Positions 17,901 to 23,471 of a stretch of DNA of 38,726 nucleotides are shown one piece after another. A model generated the notes under the pieces. It had not been told where the DNA came from. It was given only the letters and a program-made list of their open reading frames with translations, and did not search any database. Source of the DNA: LMUY01 sp964235495 (lineage in GTDB: Bacteria; Pseudomonadota; Alphaproteobacteria; Acetobacterales; Acetobacteraceae); contig CAXSAX010000033.1 in NCBI GenBank assembly GCA_964235495.1, positions 1 through 38,726 of the forward strand, given 5' to 3'. The translations under genes and the position numbers were made by a program. Each line of letters opens with the position of its first letter. Within the stretch, counting starts at the first letter, position 1.

Positions 17901-18420
17901 CGCCGTTGACGGCGGCCTTGATCTGCAACGTGTCCTGGCAGGTCTCGATCAGGATGGCGTCCACCCCGCCTGCGATCAGCCCGGCGGATTGCGCGGCCAG
18001 CGCCGCCTCCAGCGGGTCATAGGCGATGTTGCCGAGCGAGGGCAGCTTGGTGCCCGGCCCGATGGAGCCGAGCACCCAGCGATGCCGCCCGTCCGCGAAG
18101 CTGTCCGCCGCCTCGCGCGCCAGCTCGCCGGCCAGGCGGTTGATCTCGTGCGTGCGGTCCTGCAGGTCGAACTCCGCCAGGGTGATCGGGCTGCCGCCGA
18201 AGCTGTTGGTTTCCACCATGTCCGCGCCGGCGGCGTAGTAGCCGCGGTGGATTTCGCGCACCAGGTCGGGGCGCGAGAGGTTCAGCACCTCCGTGCAGTT
18301 CTCCCGGTCCCAGTAGTCGCGCTCCACGTCCAGCGTCAACGCCTGCACGCGGCTGCCCATGCCGCCGTCGCACAGCAGCACGCGGTCACGCAGGGCGTCG
18401 AGCAGGTGGGGCCGGGTCAT
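14935..18420 (-). CDS. metH: Cobalamin-dependent methionine synthase MetH
   Basis: A 1161-residue enzyme transferring a methyl group from 5-methyl-tetrahydrofolate via cobalamin to homocysteine. The order is homocysteine domain (1-310) with zinc ligands Cys224, Cys290 and Cys291 (GLNCATG, GGCCGTS), then the pterin-binding domain (about 335-610). The cap and B12 domain (640-860) has GDVHDIGKNL, in which His732 is the cobalt ligand. The AdoMet reactivation domain (about 880-1161) has GYPACPKLED. All four modules are intact in one chain, slightly shorter than the E. coli protein. Its start overlaps the upstream ArsR-methyltransferase gene by four bases. Confidence 0.97.
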   Translation of the reverse strand: MTRPHLLDALRDRVLLCDGGMGSRVQALTLDVERDYWDRENCTEVLNLSRPDLVREIHRGYYAAGADMVETNSFGGSPITLAEFDLQDRTHEINRLAGELAREAADSFADGRHRWVLGSIGPGTKLPSLGNIAYDPLEAALAAQSAGLIAGGVDAILIETCQDTLQIKAAVNGAKIARAAAGKDTPIFVQVTVETTGTLLVGPDIAAAATVVHALDVPLMGLNCATGPQEMAEHVRWLAANWPGLLSIQPNAGLPELINGATHYPLGAAEMASWVERFVLEDGLNLVGGCCGTSIPHIEALDAMLRRLGEQRPVPVARSHHWVPSVASLYGQTPLRQENSYFSIGERCNANGSKKWRELQERGDWDAAVSVGREQVAEGSNSLDVCTAFVGRDERAEMDEVITRFTSSVNAPLVIDSTETNVIEAALKLHGGKPIINSINFEDGEAHAGARLKLARKFGAAIVAGTIDETGMAKTAERKLEIAERLVAFCCDQHGLPQSDLMIDPLVLTVATGNEDDRKLALWTLQGIQAIHDKFPDVQIVLGLSNVSFGLNAAARAVLNSVFLDLAVKAGMTAAIVHVSKIRPLHQIPPEEVQVAEDLLLDRRREGYDPLHRLLEMFADRKLADAVKKTRAETVEGRLKDRIVDGDRKGLADELDDALRTLPPLTIINEILLDGMKVVGELFGAGKMQLPFVLQSAETMKAAVAHLEPFMEKVAGQEKGTIVLATVKGDVHDIGKNLVDIILTNNGYRVVNLGIKVTLADMVAAAKEHRAHAIGMSGLLVKSTVVMRENLEEMTRQGLDIPVMLGGAALTRNYVEDDCVQSYACGRVVYARDAFDGLHLMDRVTGNGFDDYLAAIQSKRTGKARNTKRTLGAADKAAFRPVDVAEVRARRSRLTHDVPVVQPPFWGARVLESTPKAVLPFLNERSLYQFQWGFRKQGRTLEDFLGWAKQELRPVMKRMFALCEADAILRPQAIYGYWKAAGQGNDLIVFDEDGTTERARFTLPRQPKEDGECIADFFRDVDEAERDVIGLQVVTVGQKASDTARLWFEDNRYQDYLYLHGLSVEMAEAMAEYTHKRIRAECGFAAEDDRDMDKMLSQSYRGSRYSFGYPACPKLEDQAPLLSLLGAERIGVEISDEWQLHPEQSTSAIVVLNPRAKYFSV

Positions 18421-19379
18421 GCGAGTTCCTTGACGGCTGAGGCCGTGGCAGTGGGGGCAGGCGCTGCAGCGGGGATGGTGGCGGGCCAGAGCCGCACGGG
18501 CAGCGCGCCCGGCACGGTGCAGGCGGGACCGGGGGTCAGCCCGGCAGAGGTGAACAGGGCAGCGACCGCAACGTCGTCGAAGCCGGGCCAGCGATGGGCG
18601 AGGCGGTGCAGCAGCTCGGTGCGGCCGTGGTGCAGCAGGTCCACCACCAGCAAAAGGCCACCGGGGCGCAACACGCGGGCGGCCTCGGCCATCGCGGCCG
18701 CCGGGTCTTCGGCGTAGTGCAGCACCATCTGCAGGATGATGGTGTCGAACGAGGCATCCGCGAGGGGCAGGCGGTACATGTCGGCCTGACGCACGGCGCA
18801 GTGGGCCAGTTCCGGCTTGGCCAGGCGGGAGCGGGCCAGCGCCAGCATCGCCCGGCTGGCGTCCACGCCCAGGCCGCGCTCCACCCGGGGGGCCAGCAAC
18901 TCAAGCAGACGGCCGGTGCCGGCGCCCACGTCCAGCAGCCAGCCGGGGGCGGCGCCCACCGCGGCGAGCACGGCGCGCTCGATGTCGGCCACAGGCAGCG
19001 CCAGGGCGTGCGCCTCGTCCCAGTCGGCGCCTTGCCGGCGGAAGCTCTCGGAGGCGATTCGAGCGCGCTCGGCCAGCACGCGGGCGGCCTGGCGGCGGTC
19101 GGCTTCCAGCACCGGGTCCGCTGGGGGCAGGCGGGCGAGCAGGTCCCGCACTACCGTGTCGCCGGGGAGCAGGGTGAACCACACGTTGGCGCCCTCGCGC
19201 ACCCGCTCCATCACGCCCGCCTCGACCAGCAGCCGCAGGTGGCGGGACAGGCGGGGCTGCGACTGCCCGAGAATTTCGGTGAACTCGACGACGCAGAATG
19301 CGCCGCGGGCCGCGAGGGCGAGCAACCGTAGCCGAGTCGGCTCGGCGGCGGCGCGCAAAGCGGCAAGGAGGGCATCCAT
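18417..19379 (-). CDS. ArsR-family regulator fused to a SAM-dependent methyltransferase domain (SahR-like)
   Basis: A 320-residue two-domain protein. Residues 1-80 are an ArsR winged helix (EPTRLRLLALAARGAFCVVE, then the recognition helix QSQPRLSRHLRLL). It lacks the Cys metal site of arsenic sensors. Residues 130-290 are a class I methyltransferase fold with the SAM motif LLDVGAGTGRLLE (148-160). ArsR regulators linked to metH, including those called SahR, control methionine and SAM-cycle genes in proteobacteria; this assignment is by family and context. The stop overlaps the metH start, so it is coupled to its likely target. A palindrome lies 13-34 bases upstream of its start, suggesting autoregulation. 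Confidence 0.88.
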   Translation of the reverse strand: MDALLAALRAAAEPTRLRLLALAARGAFCVVEFTEILGQSQPRLSRHLRLLVEAGVMERVREGANVWFTLLPGDTVVRDLLARLPPADPVLEADRRQAARVLAERARIASESFRRQGADWDEAHALALPVADIERAVLAAVGAAPGWLLDVGAGTGRLLELLAPRVERGLGVDASRAMLALARSRLAKPELAHCAVRQADMYRLPLADASFDTIILQMVLHYAEDPAAAMAEAARVLRPGGLLLVVDLLHHGRTELLHRLAHRWPGFDDVAVAALFTSAGLTPGPACTVPGALPVRLWPATIPAAAPAPTATASAVKELA

Positions 19380-19391
19380 GGAGATTGCTAT

Positions 19392-19413
19392 GACATAAAG
19401 ATATGCTTATGTC
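19392..19413. promoter_or_regulatory. Palindromic operator shared by the regulator-metH operon and the CobW-like gene
   Basis: A 22-bp dyad with perfect 7-bp outer arms GACATAA and TTATGTC and an 8-base centre. It is AT-rich in a GC-rich genome. It occupies the middle of a 40-bp gap between two divergent starts (19379 minus, 19420 plus). ArsR-family dimers typically bind 12-2-12-type AT-rich dyads. The likely binder is the adjacent regulator, but this is inference. Both genes would have very short leaders. Confidence 0.65.
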
Positions 19414-19419
19414 TATGGA

Positions 19420-19698
19420 ATGGCTTTGATGGATGCGCGCATTCCCGTGGTGTTCGGTGCTGAGCCCGGCCCATCTGACGCGGTGCTGCCGCCTTTGCCG
19501 GGCTCGGTTCATCCAGCAGGGTGCGGCTGCTGCACCATCCGCTCTCAAGCGGCGGCGGCACTTGACCGTTTGTTCCTTCAGCGGGTGCGTGGCGAGGTGC
19601 CATGGTTCACCCGGGTCGTTCTGCCCTTTCCGGACCCTGCCGTACTCGCCGCGTTGCGGACCGACCCAGTGCTGTCCATGCGCTACCGGCTCGGCTGA
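19420..19698 (+). CDS. Mini CobW-like protein with a lost P-loop
   Basis: A 92-residue protein that reads like a compressed CobW/ZNG GTPase. The N-terminus RIPVVFGAEPGPSD aligns with the CobW start (IPV...GxxGxGKT), but the Walker A Gly-Lys-Thr is gone. The metal-binding motif survives as CGCC (Cys35, 37, 38) followed by TIRS, as in CobW CxCC-T-x-R. FTRVVLPFPDPAVLAAL mirrors the switch segment ending in ADPAPV. CobW proteins handle Zn or Co/B12, and MetH needs both Zn and B12. The gene is divergent from the metH regulator and shares its operator. No Shine-Dalgarno is visible, and ATG 19429 is an alternative start. It might also be a decaying remnant. Confidence 0.6.
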   Translation: MALMDARIPVVFGAEPGPSDAVLPPLPGSVHPAGCGCCTIRSQAAAALDRLFLQRVRGEVPWFTRVVLPFPDPAVLAALRTDPVLSMRYRLG

Positions 19699-19964
19699 TA
19701 GATCGACCCCTGTTCATCATCGGCCACGGGGCAGCGGACTTCCGCCGGCCACAACCGCAGCTCCGGACGACCGCGGGAACCAACCTGGGTGCATTGGGGG
19801 CAGTCCTCAGGCTTGACCGGCGCCGCAAACTTCGCGCTGACTTGCCATGACATGAGGCGGGCCTAGCGGCCTGCCATCGCTGCTTTATTGGTGCGTTGCC
19901 GGCAATGCAGTGTGGATTTCAGGTCGGGCATGCGCACCAAGCGCATTCACTCTGCCTTGCCATT
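19699..19964. other. Intergenic stretch without a supported gene
   Basis: No coding sequence with family character was recognised on either strand. A 20-base hairpin (19856-19875, arms GGCGGGCC and GGCCTGCC, loop TAGC) is followed on the plus strand by a short T-containing run. It could be a weak terminator for the CobW-like gene, though it lies about 160 bases past its stop. The remainder leads into the sRNA terminator on the opposite strand. Confidence 0.4.
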
Positions 19965-19995
19965 AAAAAAGAAGGCGGCACCCGAAGGCGCCGCC
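19965..19995 (-). terminator. Intrinsic terminator of the predicted sRNA
   Basis: Reading the minus strand, GGCGGCGCC pairs with GGTGCCGCC across a UUCG tetraloop. The 9-bp stem contains one G-U pair. It is followed directly by TTCTTTTTT. This is the clearest Rho-independent terminator in the window and, having no coding gene upstream on that strand, supports a non-coding transcript. Confidence 0.85.
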
Positions 19996-20043
19996 AAGTT
20001 TAGGGAGGAAACGTCCAATGCAGCGCGTCGAAACGACGCTGCG
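19965..20043 (-). ncRNA. mmgR: Predicted trans-acting sRNA, MmgR/alpha-r8-like
   Basis: On the minus strand this region has the full layout of a short Hfq-type sRNA. A 5' hairpin occupies 20042-20020 (GCAGCG...CGCTGC). A single-stranded segment carries UUUCCUCCCU (20011-20002), complementary to Shine-Dalgarno sequences. A strong intrinsic terminator ends it at 19995-19965. The total is about 79 nt. UUUCCUCCCU followed by a GC terminator is the hallmark, as I recall it, of the alphaproteobacterial alpha-r8 family, whose Sinorhizobium member MmgR is about this size and affects polyhydroxybutyrate storage. The 5' end is estimated; a TATGTT at 20051-20046 could be the -10, without a convincing -35. 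Confidence 0.75.
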
Positions 20044-20084
20044 TTAACATAACGCCACGCTTTGACGACTACGGCAATTGCTTT

Positions 20085-20099
20085 TTGTGCAGCGCACAA
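20085..20099. promoter_or_regulatory. TGC-N3-GCA palindrome upstream of the sRNA (AniA/PhaR-like site)
   Basis: A perfect dyad TTGTGC-AGC-GCACAA lies about 50 bases upstream of the inferred sRNA 5' end. Its core TGC-N3-GCA resembles sites described for PhaR/AniA repressors of carbon storage. As I recall, mmgR in Sinorhizobium is negatively controlled by AniA. It could equally serve the plus-strand RadC-like gene, whose start is 115 bases away. Confidence 0.45.
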
Positions 20100-20213
20100 T
20101 TTTGTGTTGCGAATGGCGGCTAAGCCGTGAAAGCAGCATCAAAAGCTGTTGCAGGCCCGGGCAATGTCGCCGAAGCTGTGGCATACAAATGTAAGATATG
20201 ATCCGTTGCGGCC

Positions 20214-20912
20214 ATGTCTGCCCCCATGCCGTCCCAGGGCGCGCCTTTCGCCACCACCGGGCCGCAAGGCCACCGTGGCCGAATGCGCGCCCGCCTGCTG
20301 GCCCATGGTCCGGACGGGCTGGCGGATTACGAGGTCTTGGAGATGCTGCTGTTCCTCAGCATCCCGCGGCGGGACACCAAACCGTTGGCCAAGACAGTCA
20401 TCAACCGGTTCGGCTCCTTGGACCGCTCGCTTGCTGCGCCGGCCGCGGAGTTGCGCCGCGCCAGCCTGGATGACCCCACGGTCGGCGTGTTCGAACTCGT
20501 CATCGAGAGCGCCCGGCGGCTTGCGCAGGCAGACATCCGCTCCCGTCCCCTCCTCAACACGGCCGAGCGCCTGACCAGCTACCTGGACCCGCCCGCCCGC
20601 CTGGGAGGCCCGCCGCAGCTGGCCGTGCTGCTGCTCAACAACCGCAACCAGCTGCTGGCCGAGCTGCGGCACAGGGAGGACGAGCCGCCGCCCGAAGTCG
20701 GCCAGGCAGTGGCCAAGCGCGCCATCCAGTTGCACGCAACCGCGCTGATCCTCGTGACCTGCCGCCCCGGCAAGCTGCAGCCGACCGACCGCGACATGGA
20801 GCTGACCGGCTGCATCCTGCGCGCCGCCACCGTGCTGTCCATCACCGTGCATGATCATTGGCTCTACGGCGCCAGCAAGACGGTCAGCCTGAAGCGCATG
20901 GGCCTGCTGTGA
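20214..20912 (+). CDS. RadC-family protein with a degenerate JAMM site (pseudoenzyme)
   Basis: A 232-residue protein with the full RadC layout. The N-terminal helical part (GHRGRMRARLLAHGPDGLADYEVLEMLLF) precedes an MPN-type domain from about residue 112. In active RadC the metal site reads HNHPSGDPTPSxxD. Here the same positions read VTCRPGKLQPTDRD (181-194), so both zinc histidines are replaced by Val181 and Cys183 and the Ser by Thr191, with only Asp194 kept. Catalysis is therefore unlikely. The frame is intact and the termini are normal, so it looks maintained rather than a fresh pseudogene. A second, intact RadC gene starts 13 bases downstream. Confidence 0.82.
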   Translation: MSAPMPSQGAPFATTGPQGHRGRMRARLLAHGPDGLADYEVLEMLLFLSIPRRDTKPLAKTVINRFGSLDRSLAAPAAELRRASLDDPTVGVFELVIESARRLAQADIRSRPLLNTAERLTSYLDPPARLGGPPQLAVLLLNNRNQLLAELRHREDEPPPEVGQAVAKRAIQLHATALILVTCRPGKLQPTDRDMELTGCILRAATVLSITVHDHWLYGASKTVSLKRMGLL

Positions 20913-20925
20913 CCCGGCGGCCCTG

Positions 20926-21969
20926 ATGCGCTGGCCCCTGCTGCGCCCGGCAGAGCCGTCGGTGTTCGATGCCGTGGTCGCCCTGGGGCCCTACAATCTG
21001 CCGGACGGGATCACCGCCGCCAATGCCATTCCAGCTGTCCGCCAGGCCGTCAGCGCCATCCCCGGCGCGCGATGGGTCACGATCGAGCATCAGCCTTATG
21101 GCAGCACCGAGCGCGCCGTCGCGGTCGCGGTGATCCGGCCCGGCAGCTCGAAGCTGCACCGCCTGCGCCAAGACGTGCTGGCCGCGGTCATGGCCGCGCT
21201 CGACCGGCTGCAGGCTGCGCCAGCGGTGACCAGGGCGTCGGGCTTCCCCGACATGGCCGCCCCTTTCGTGGACTGGGTGGCCCCTCAAGCTTCGGCGGCC
21301 GGATCGCTTCCAGCATCGCCGGCCGCCCTGTCCGAGACGAGTGACGCCGGGTTGCTGGCGGCGCTGCTGGCCCGGGTGGCGCCGGAGGGCGCGGCTGCGG
21401 CGGAGCGCGCCGTCAGCCAGCACGGCAGCTTCGCAGCGGTGCTGGCATTGCCGCCGCGTGACCTGCTCGCCATGCCGGGTTTCGGCCCGCACAGCGTGGC
21501 CGCCATCAAGCTGGTGCATGCCGCAGCTTTGCGCGTATCCCGCGCCGCCATCATGCAGCAGCCGGCACTGACCAGTTTCGACACCTTGATCACGTATCTT
21601 ACCGCGGTGCTGGCGCGCGAGCCGCTGGAGCATTTCCGCATCCTGTTCCTGGACGGCCAGGGCCAGGTGCAGGCCGACGAGGCGCAGGCGCGCGGCACGG
21701 TAAACCATACGCCGGTCTATCCGCGCGAGGTGGTGCGGCGCGCACTGGAGCTTGGCGCATCCTCGGTGATCCTGGTGCACAACCACCCAAGCGGCGACCC
21801 CACGCCGTCCCCTGCGGATTTCGAGATGACCCAGTTGGTGCAGAGCGCGTGCCGGGTGGTGGGGCTGGCGGTGGAGGACCACATCATCGTGGGAAATGGG
21901 CGGTGGTTCAGTTTTCAGCGGGAGGGGCATCTAAGCAAAGATGCGACCGTGCGCCGGGCTAGCGCCTGA
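20926..21969 (+). CDS. radC: RadC-family JAMM protein with an extra N-terminal domain
   Basis: A 347-residue protein. Residues 135-215 are the RadC helical, HhH-like part (LLAMPGFGPHSVAAIKLVHAA). Residues 220-340 are the MPN domain with the complete motif HNHPSGDPTPSPAD, giving His285, His287, Ser295 and Asp298. RadC proteins are predicted metalloproteases or nucleases of disputed function, despite the historical DNA-repair name. Residues 1-100 are unusual: a compact alpha/beta-looking segment (FDAVVALGPYNLPDG, WVTIEHQPYGST, ending in LAAVMAALDRLQ) that I do not recognise. It replaces the LADYELLE segment present in the upstream paralogue. It is probably co-transcribed with that gene. Confidence 0.85.
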   Translation: MRWPLLRPAEPSVFDAVVALGPYNLPDGITAANAIPAVRQAVSAIPGARWVTIEHQPYGSTERAVAVAVIRPGSSKLHRLRQDVLAAVMAALDRLQAAPAVTRASGFPDMAAPFVDWVAPQASAAGSLPASPAALSETSDAGLLAALLARVAPEGAAAAERAVSQHGSFAAVLALPPRDLLAMPGFGPHSVAAIKLVHAAALRVSRAAIMQQPALTSFDTLITYLTAVLAREPLEHFRILFLDGQGQVQADEAQARGTVNHTPVYPREVVRRALELGASSVILVHNHPSGDPTPSPADFEMTQLVQSACRVVGLAVEDHIIVGNGRWFSFQREGHLSKDATVRRASA

Positions 21970-22023
21970 TCCATCTAGGATGGCCCGGCGGCTGACCGCG
22001 AACCTTCTAACTTGCTGAGAGAT

Positions 22024-22100
22024 TGGCGGACCCGACACGATTCGAACGTGCGACCTTCGCCTTCGGAGGGCGACGCTCTATCCAGCTGAGCTACGGGTCC
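22024..22100 (-). tRNA. tRNA-Arg (anticodon CCG)
   Basis: A 77-nt cloverleaf on the minus strand. The acceptor arm is GGACCCG with CGGGTCC. The D arm contains AGCTCAGCTGGATAGAGC. The anticodon stem TCGCC/GGCGA encloses loop CTCCGAA, giving anticodon CCG for Arg codon CGG. The T arm includes GTTCGAATC. The discriminator is G and CCA is encoded (22026-22024). CGG is a common codon in this GC-rich genome. Confidence 0.97.
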
Positions 22101-22122
22101 CGCGTCATCTCCTTAGCCCAGC

Positions 22123-23151
22123 CTAGAATTGAAGGCCACCCCCCGGATGGTACCGCGTCGCCCAGGCCGCCGCGGCGATGTCCGCGCCCGAGGGCAGCAG
22201 CCCATCAGGGTGCTGTATCCACGCGATCACGTCGCCGATCACCGCCTGCCGGTCCAAGTCGCGCAGCAGCAAGTGGTAGCCGTTCGGATACACCGCGCGC
22301 CTCGTGTCGGCAGGCAGGTGTGCCCAGGCGACTTTCATCGCCTCCACCGGGATCAGGTCGTCATGCGCGCCGTAGGCGATGAAGCTGCGGCCCTGCACGC
22401 GCGGCGCGTTCAGCTGGGCGGAGTCCATCAAGTCAACCAACCCCTTCAGCACCGACACCTGCGTGCTGCGGATGGTCAGCGGGTCCCGCGCCAAGGCGAT
22501 CAGCGCGTCGCGGTTGTCGCTGGCGTGGATGTCCACCGGCACGTTGCCAGACGTGATGTGGTAGCCCGGCGCAACGCCGTTGGCGACGTAGAGCGCGCTT
22601 GACAGCACCAGGCCCTGCTCCGGCCGGCCCCACACGGCAGGGGCGATCAGGATGGTGCCGGCGACCGGCGGCGGACCGGGCCGGGCCGCCAGGTCCAGCG
22701 CCACGGCGCCGCCCATGCTCTGGCCCATGACGTACAGCGGCACGTCCGGGAAGCGCTGGTGCATCTGGCGCGCCATCGCGTCCGCGTCGTCCACCAGGGC
22801 GGGCACGCCGGGCCAGGTGGCGCGGGCAGCCGTGTCGCCGAAACCGCGTTGGTCCGGCGCATAGACTGCGATGCCGCTGGCGGCGAACACGGGGGCAGGC
22901 AGGGCCCACTGGTCGCGGCTGTCGTTGAAGCCGTGCAGCGCCAGCACCGCCGCTGTCGTGGGTTGCCCGTCAGGCGGCAGCCAGACTCGCACAGGCAGGC
23001 GGACCCCATCCGCCATGGTGAACACGGTATCGGGCGCGGGCGGCTGCCCCTTGATCGGCTGGTCCGCCACGCCGTAGGGCGGCAGCCGGGCGGCGCACCC
23101 CGCCAGCAGGAGCAGCGTGCAGGCCAGCAAGGCGCGAGCGGTTGAACTCAT
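22123..23151 (-). CDS. Lipoprotein alpha/beta hydrolase, monoacylglycerol lipase-like
   Basis: A 342-residue protein of the serine aminopeptidase S33/Hydrolase_4 type. ATG 23151 gives a lipoprotein signal peptide with lipobox LLAGC, so it is probably anchored to a membrane on the periplasmic side. The oxyanion segment is LHGFNDSRDQW and the nucleophile elbow is GQSMGGAVAL. The catalytic Asp is in AYGAHDDLIPVE and the His in PNGYHLLLRDL. These match the monoacylglycerol lipase/lysophospholipase class, but the substrate is not shown. A longer in-frame start at 23169 exists without a better ribosome site. Confidence 0.85.
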   Translation of the reverse strand: MSSTARALLACTLLLLAGCAARLPPYGVADQPIKGQPPAPDTVFTMADGVRLPVRVWLPPDGQPTTAAVLALHGFNDSRDQWALPAPVFAASGIAVYAPDQRGFGDTAARATWPGVPALVDDADAMARQMHQRFPDVPLYVMGQSMGGAVALDLAARPGPPPVAGTILIAPAVWGRPEQGLVLSSALYVANGVAPGYHITSGNVPVDIHASDNRDALIALARDPLTIRSTQVSVLKGLVDLMDSAQLNAPRVQGRSFIAYGAHDDLIPVEAMKVAWAHLPADTRRAVYPNGYHLLLRDLDRQAVIGDVIAWIQHPDGLLPSGADIAAAAWATRYHPGGGLQF

Positions 23152-23202
23152 GGCCAGGACAGCTATCATCCGGCAGCCATTCCCACCAGTCGAGGTTCCT
23201 CC

Positions 23203-23421
23203 ATGCCGTTCGGCGCATCCACGCCAGAACCTCCGCCCGACATGCCGGTCGGCGAGCCCGAGATCATCCACGTGGACGACCGCGTGGTCGCCTGCGACGG
23301 CGGCAGCGCCGGCATGGGCCATCCCCGGGTGTGGCTGCGCATCGTGCACGACCGCACCTTCTGCCCCTGGTGCTCGCGCGTGTTCGTGCTGCTGCCCGGC
23401 GCCGGGGACTCAGGCCACTGA
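23203..23421 (+). CDS. CHCC zinc-finger domain protein
   Basis: A 72-residue protein with the zf-CHCC pattern: Cys in VACDGG, His in GHPRVWL, and Cys-x2-Cys in TFCPWCSRVF. It belongs with small bacterial proteins related to mitochondrial complex I subunit NDUFS6, a zinc-binding assembly factor. ATG 23203 begins MPFGASTPEPPP. In many alphaproteobacteria such genes are scattered singletons, so the neighbouring polA says little. Its stop is 50 bases before the chosen polA start. Confidence 0.85.
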   Translation: MPFGASTPEPPPDMPVGEPEIIHVDDRVVACDGGSAGMGHPRVWLRIVHDRTFCPWCSRVFVLLPGAGDSGH

Positions 23422-23471
23422 GCGACGCGGCTCCCCAGGTGGCCTCCGGGGCGGCCCCTCCGGCAAAACCC

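Noticed and set aside
19380..19419. SAM or SAH riboswitch upstream of the metH operon
   Set aside because: The gap to the divergent gene is only 40 bases and is occupied by a DNA palindrome, leaving no room for a riboswitch. Control by the regulator itself is more likely.
19602..19850. 82-codon frame overlapping the CobW-like gene
   Set aside because: It is Arg/Pro-rich with no family character, and most of it is an offset frame of the mini-CobW gene.
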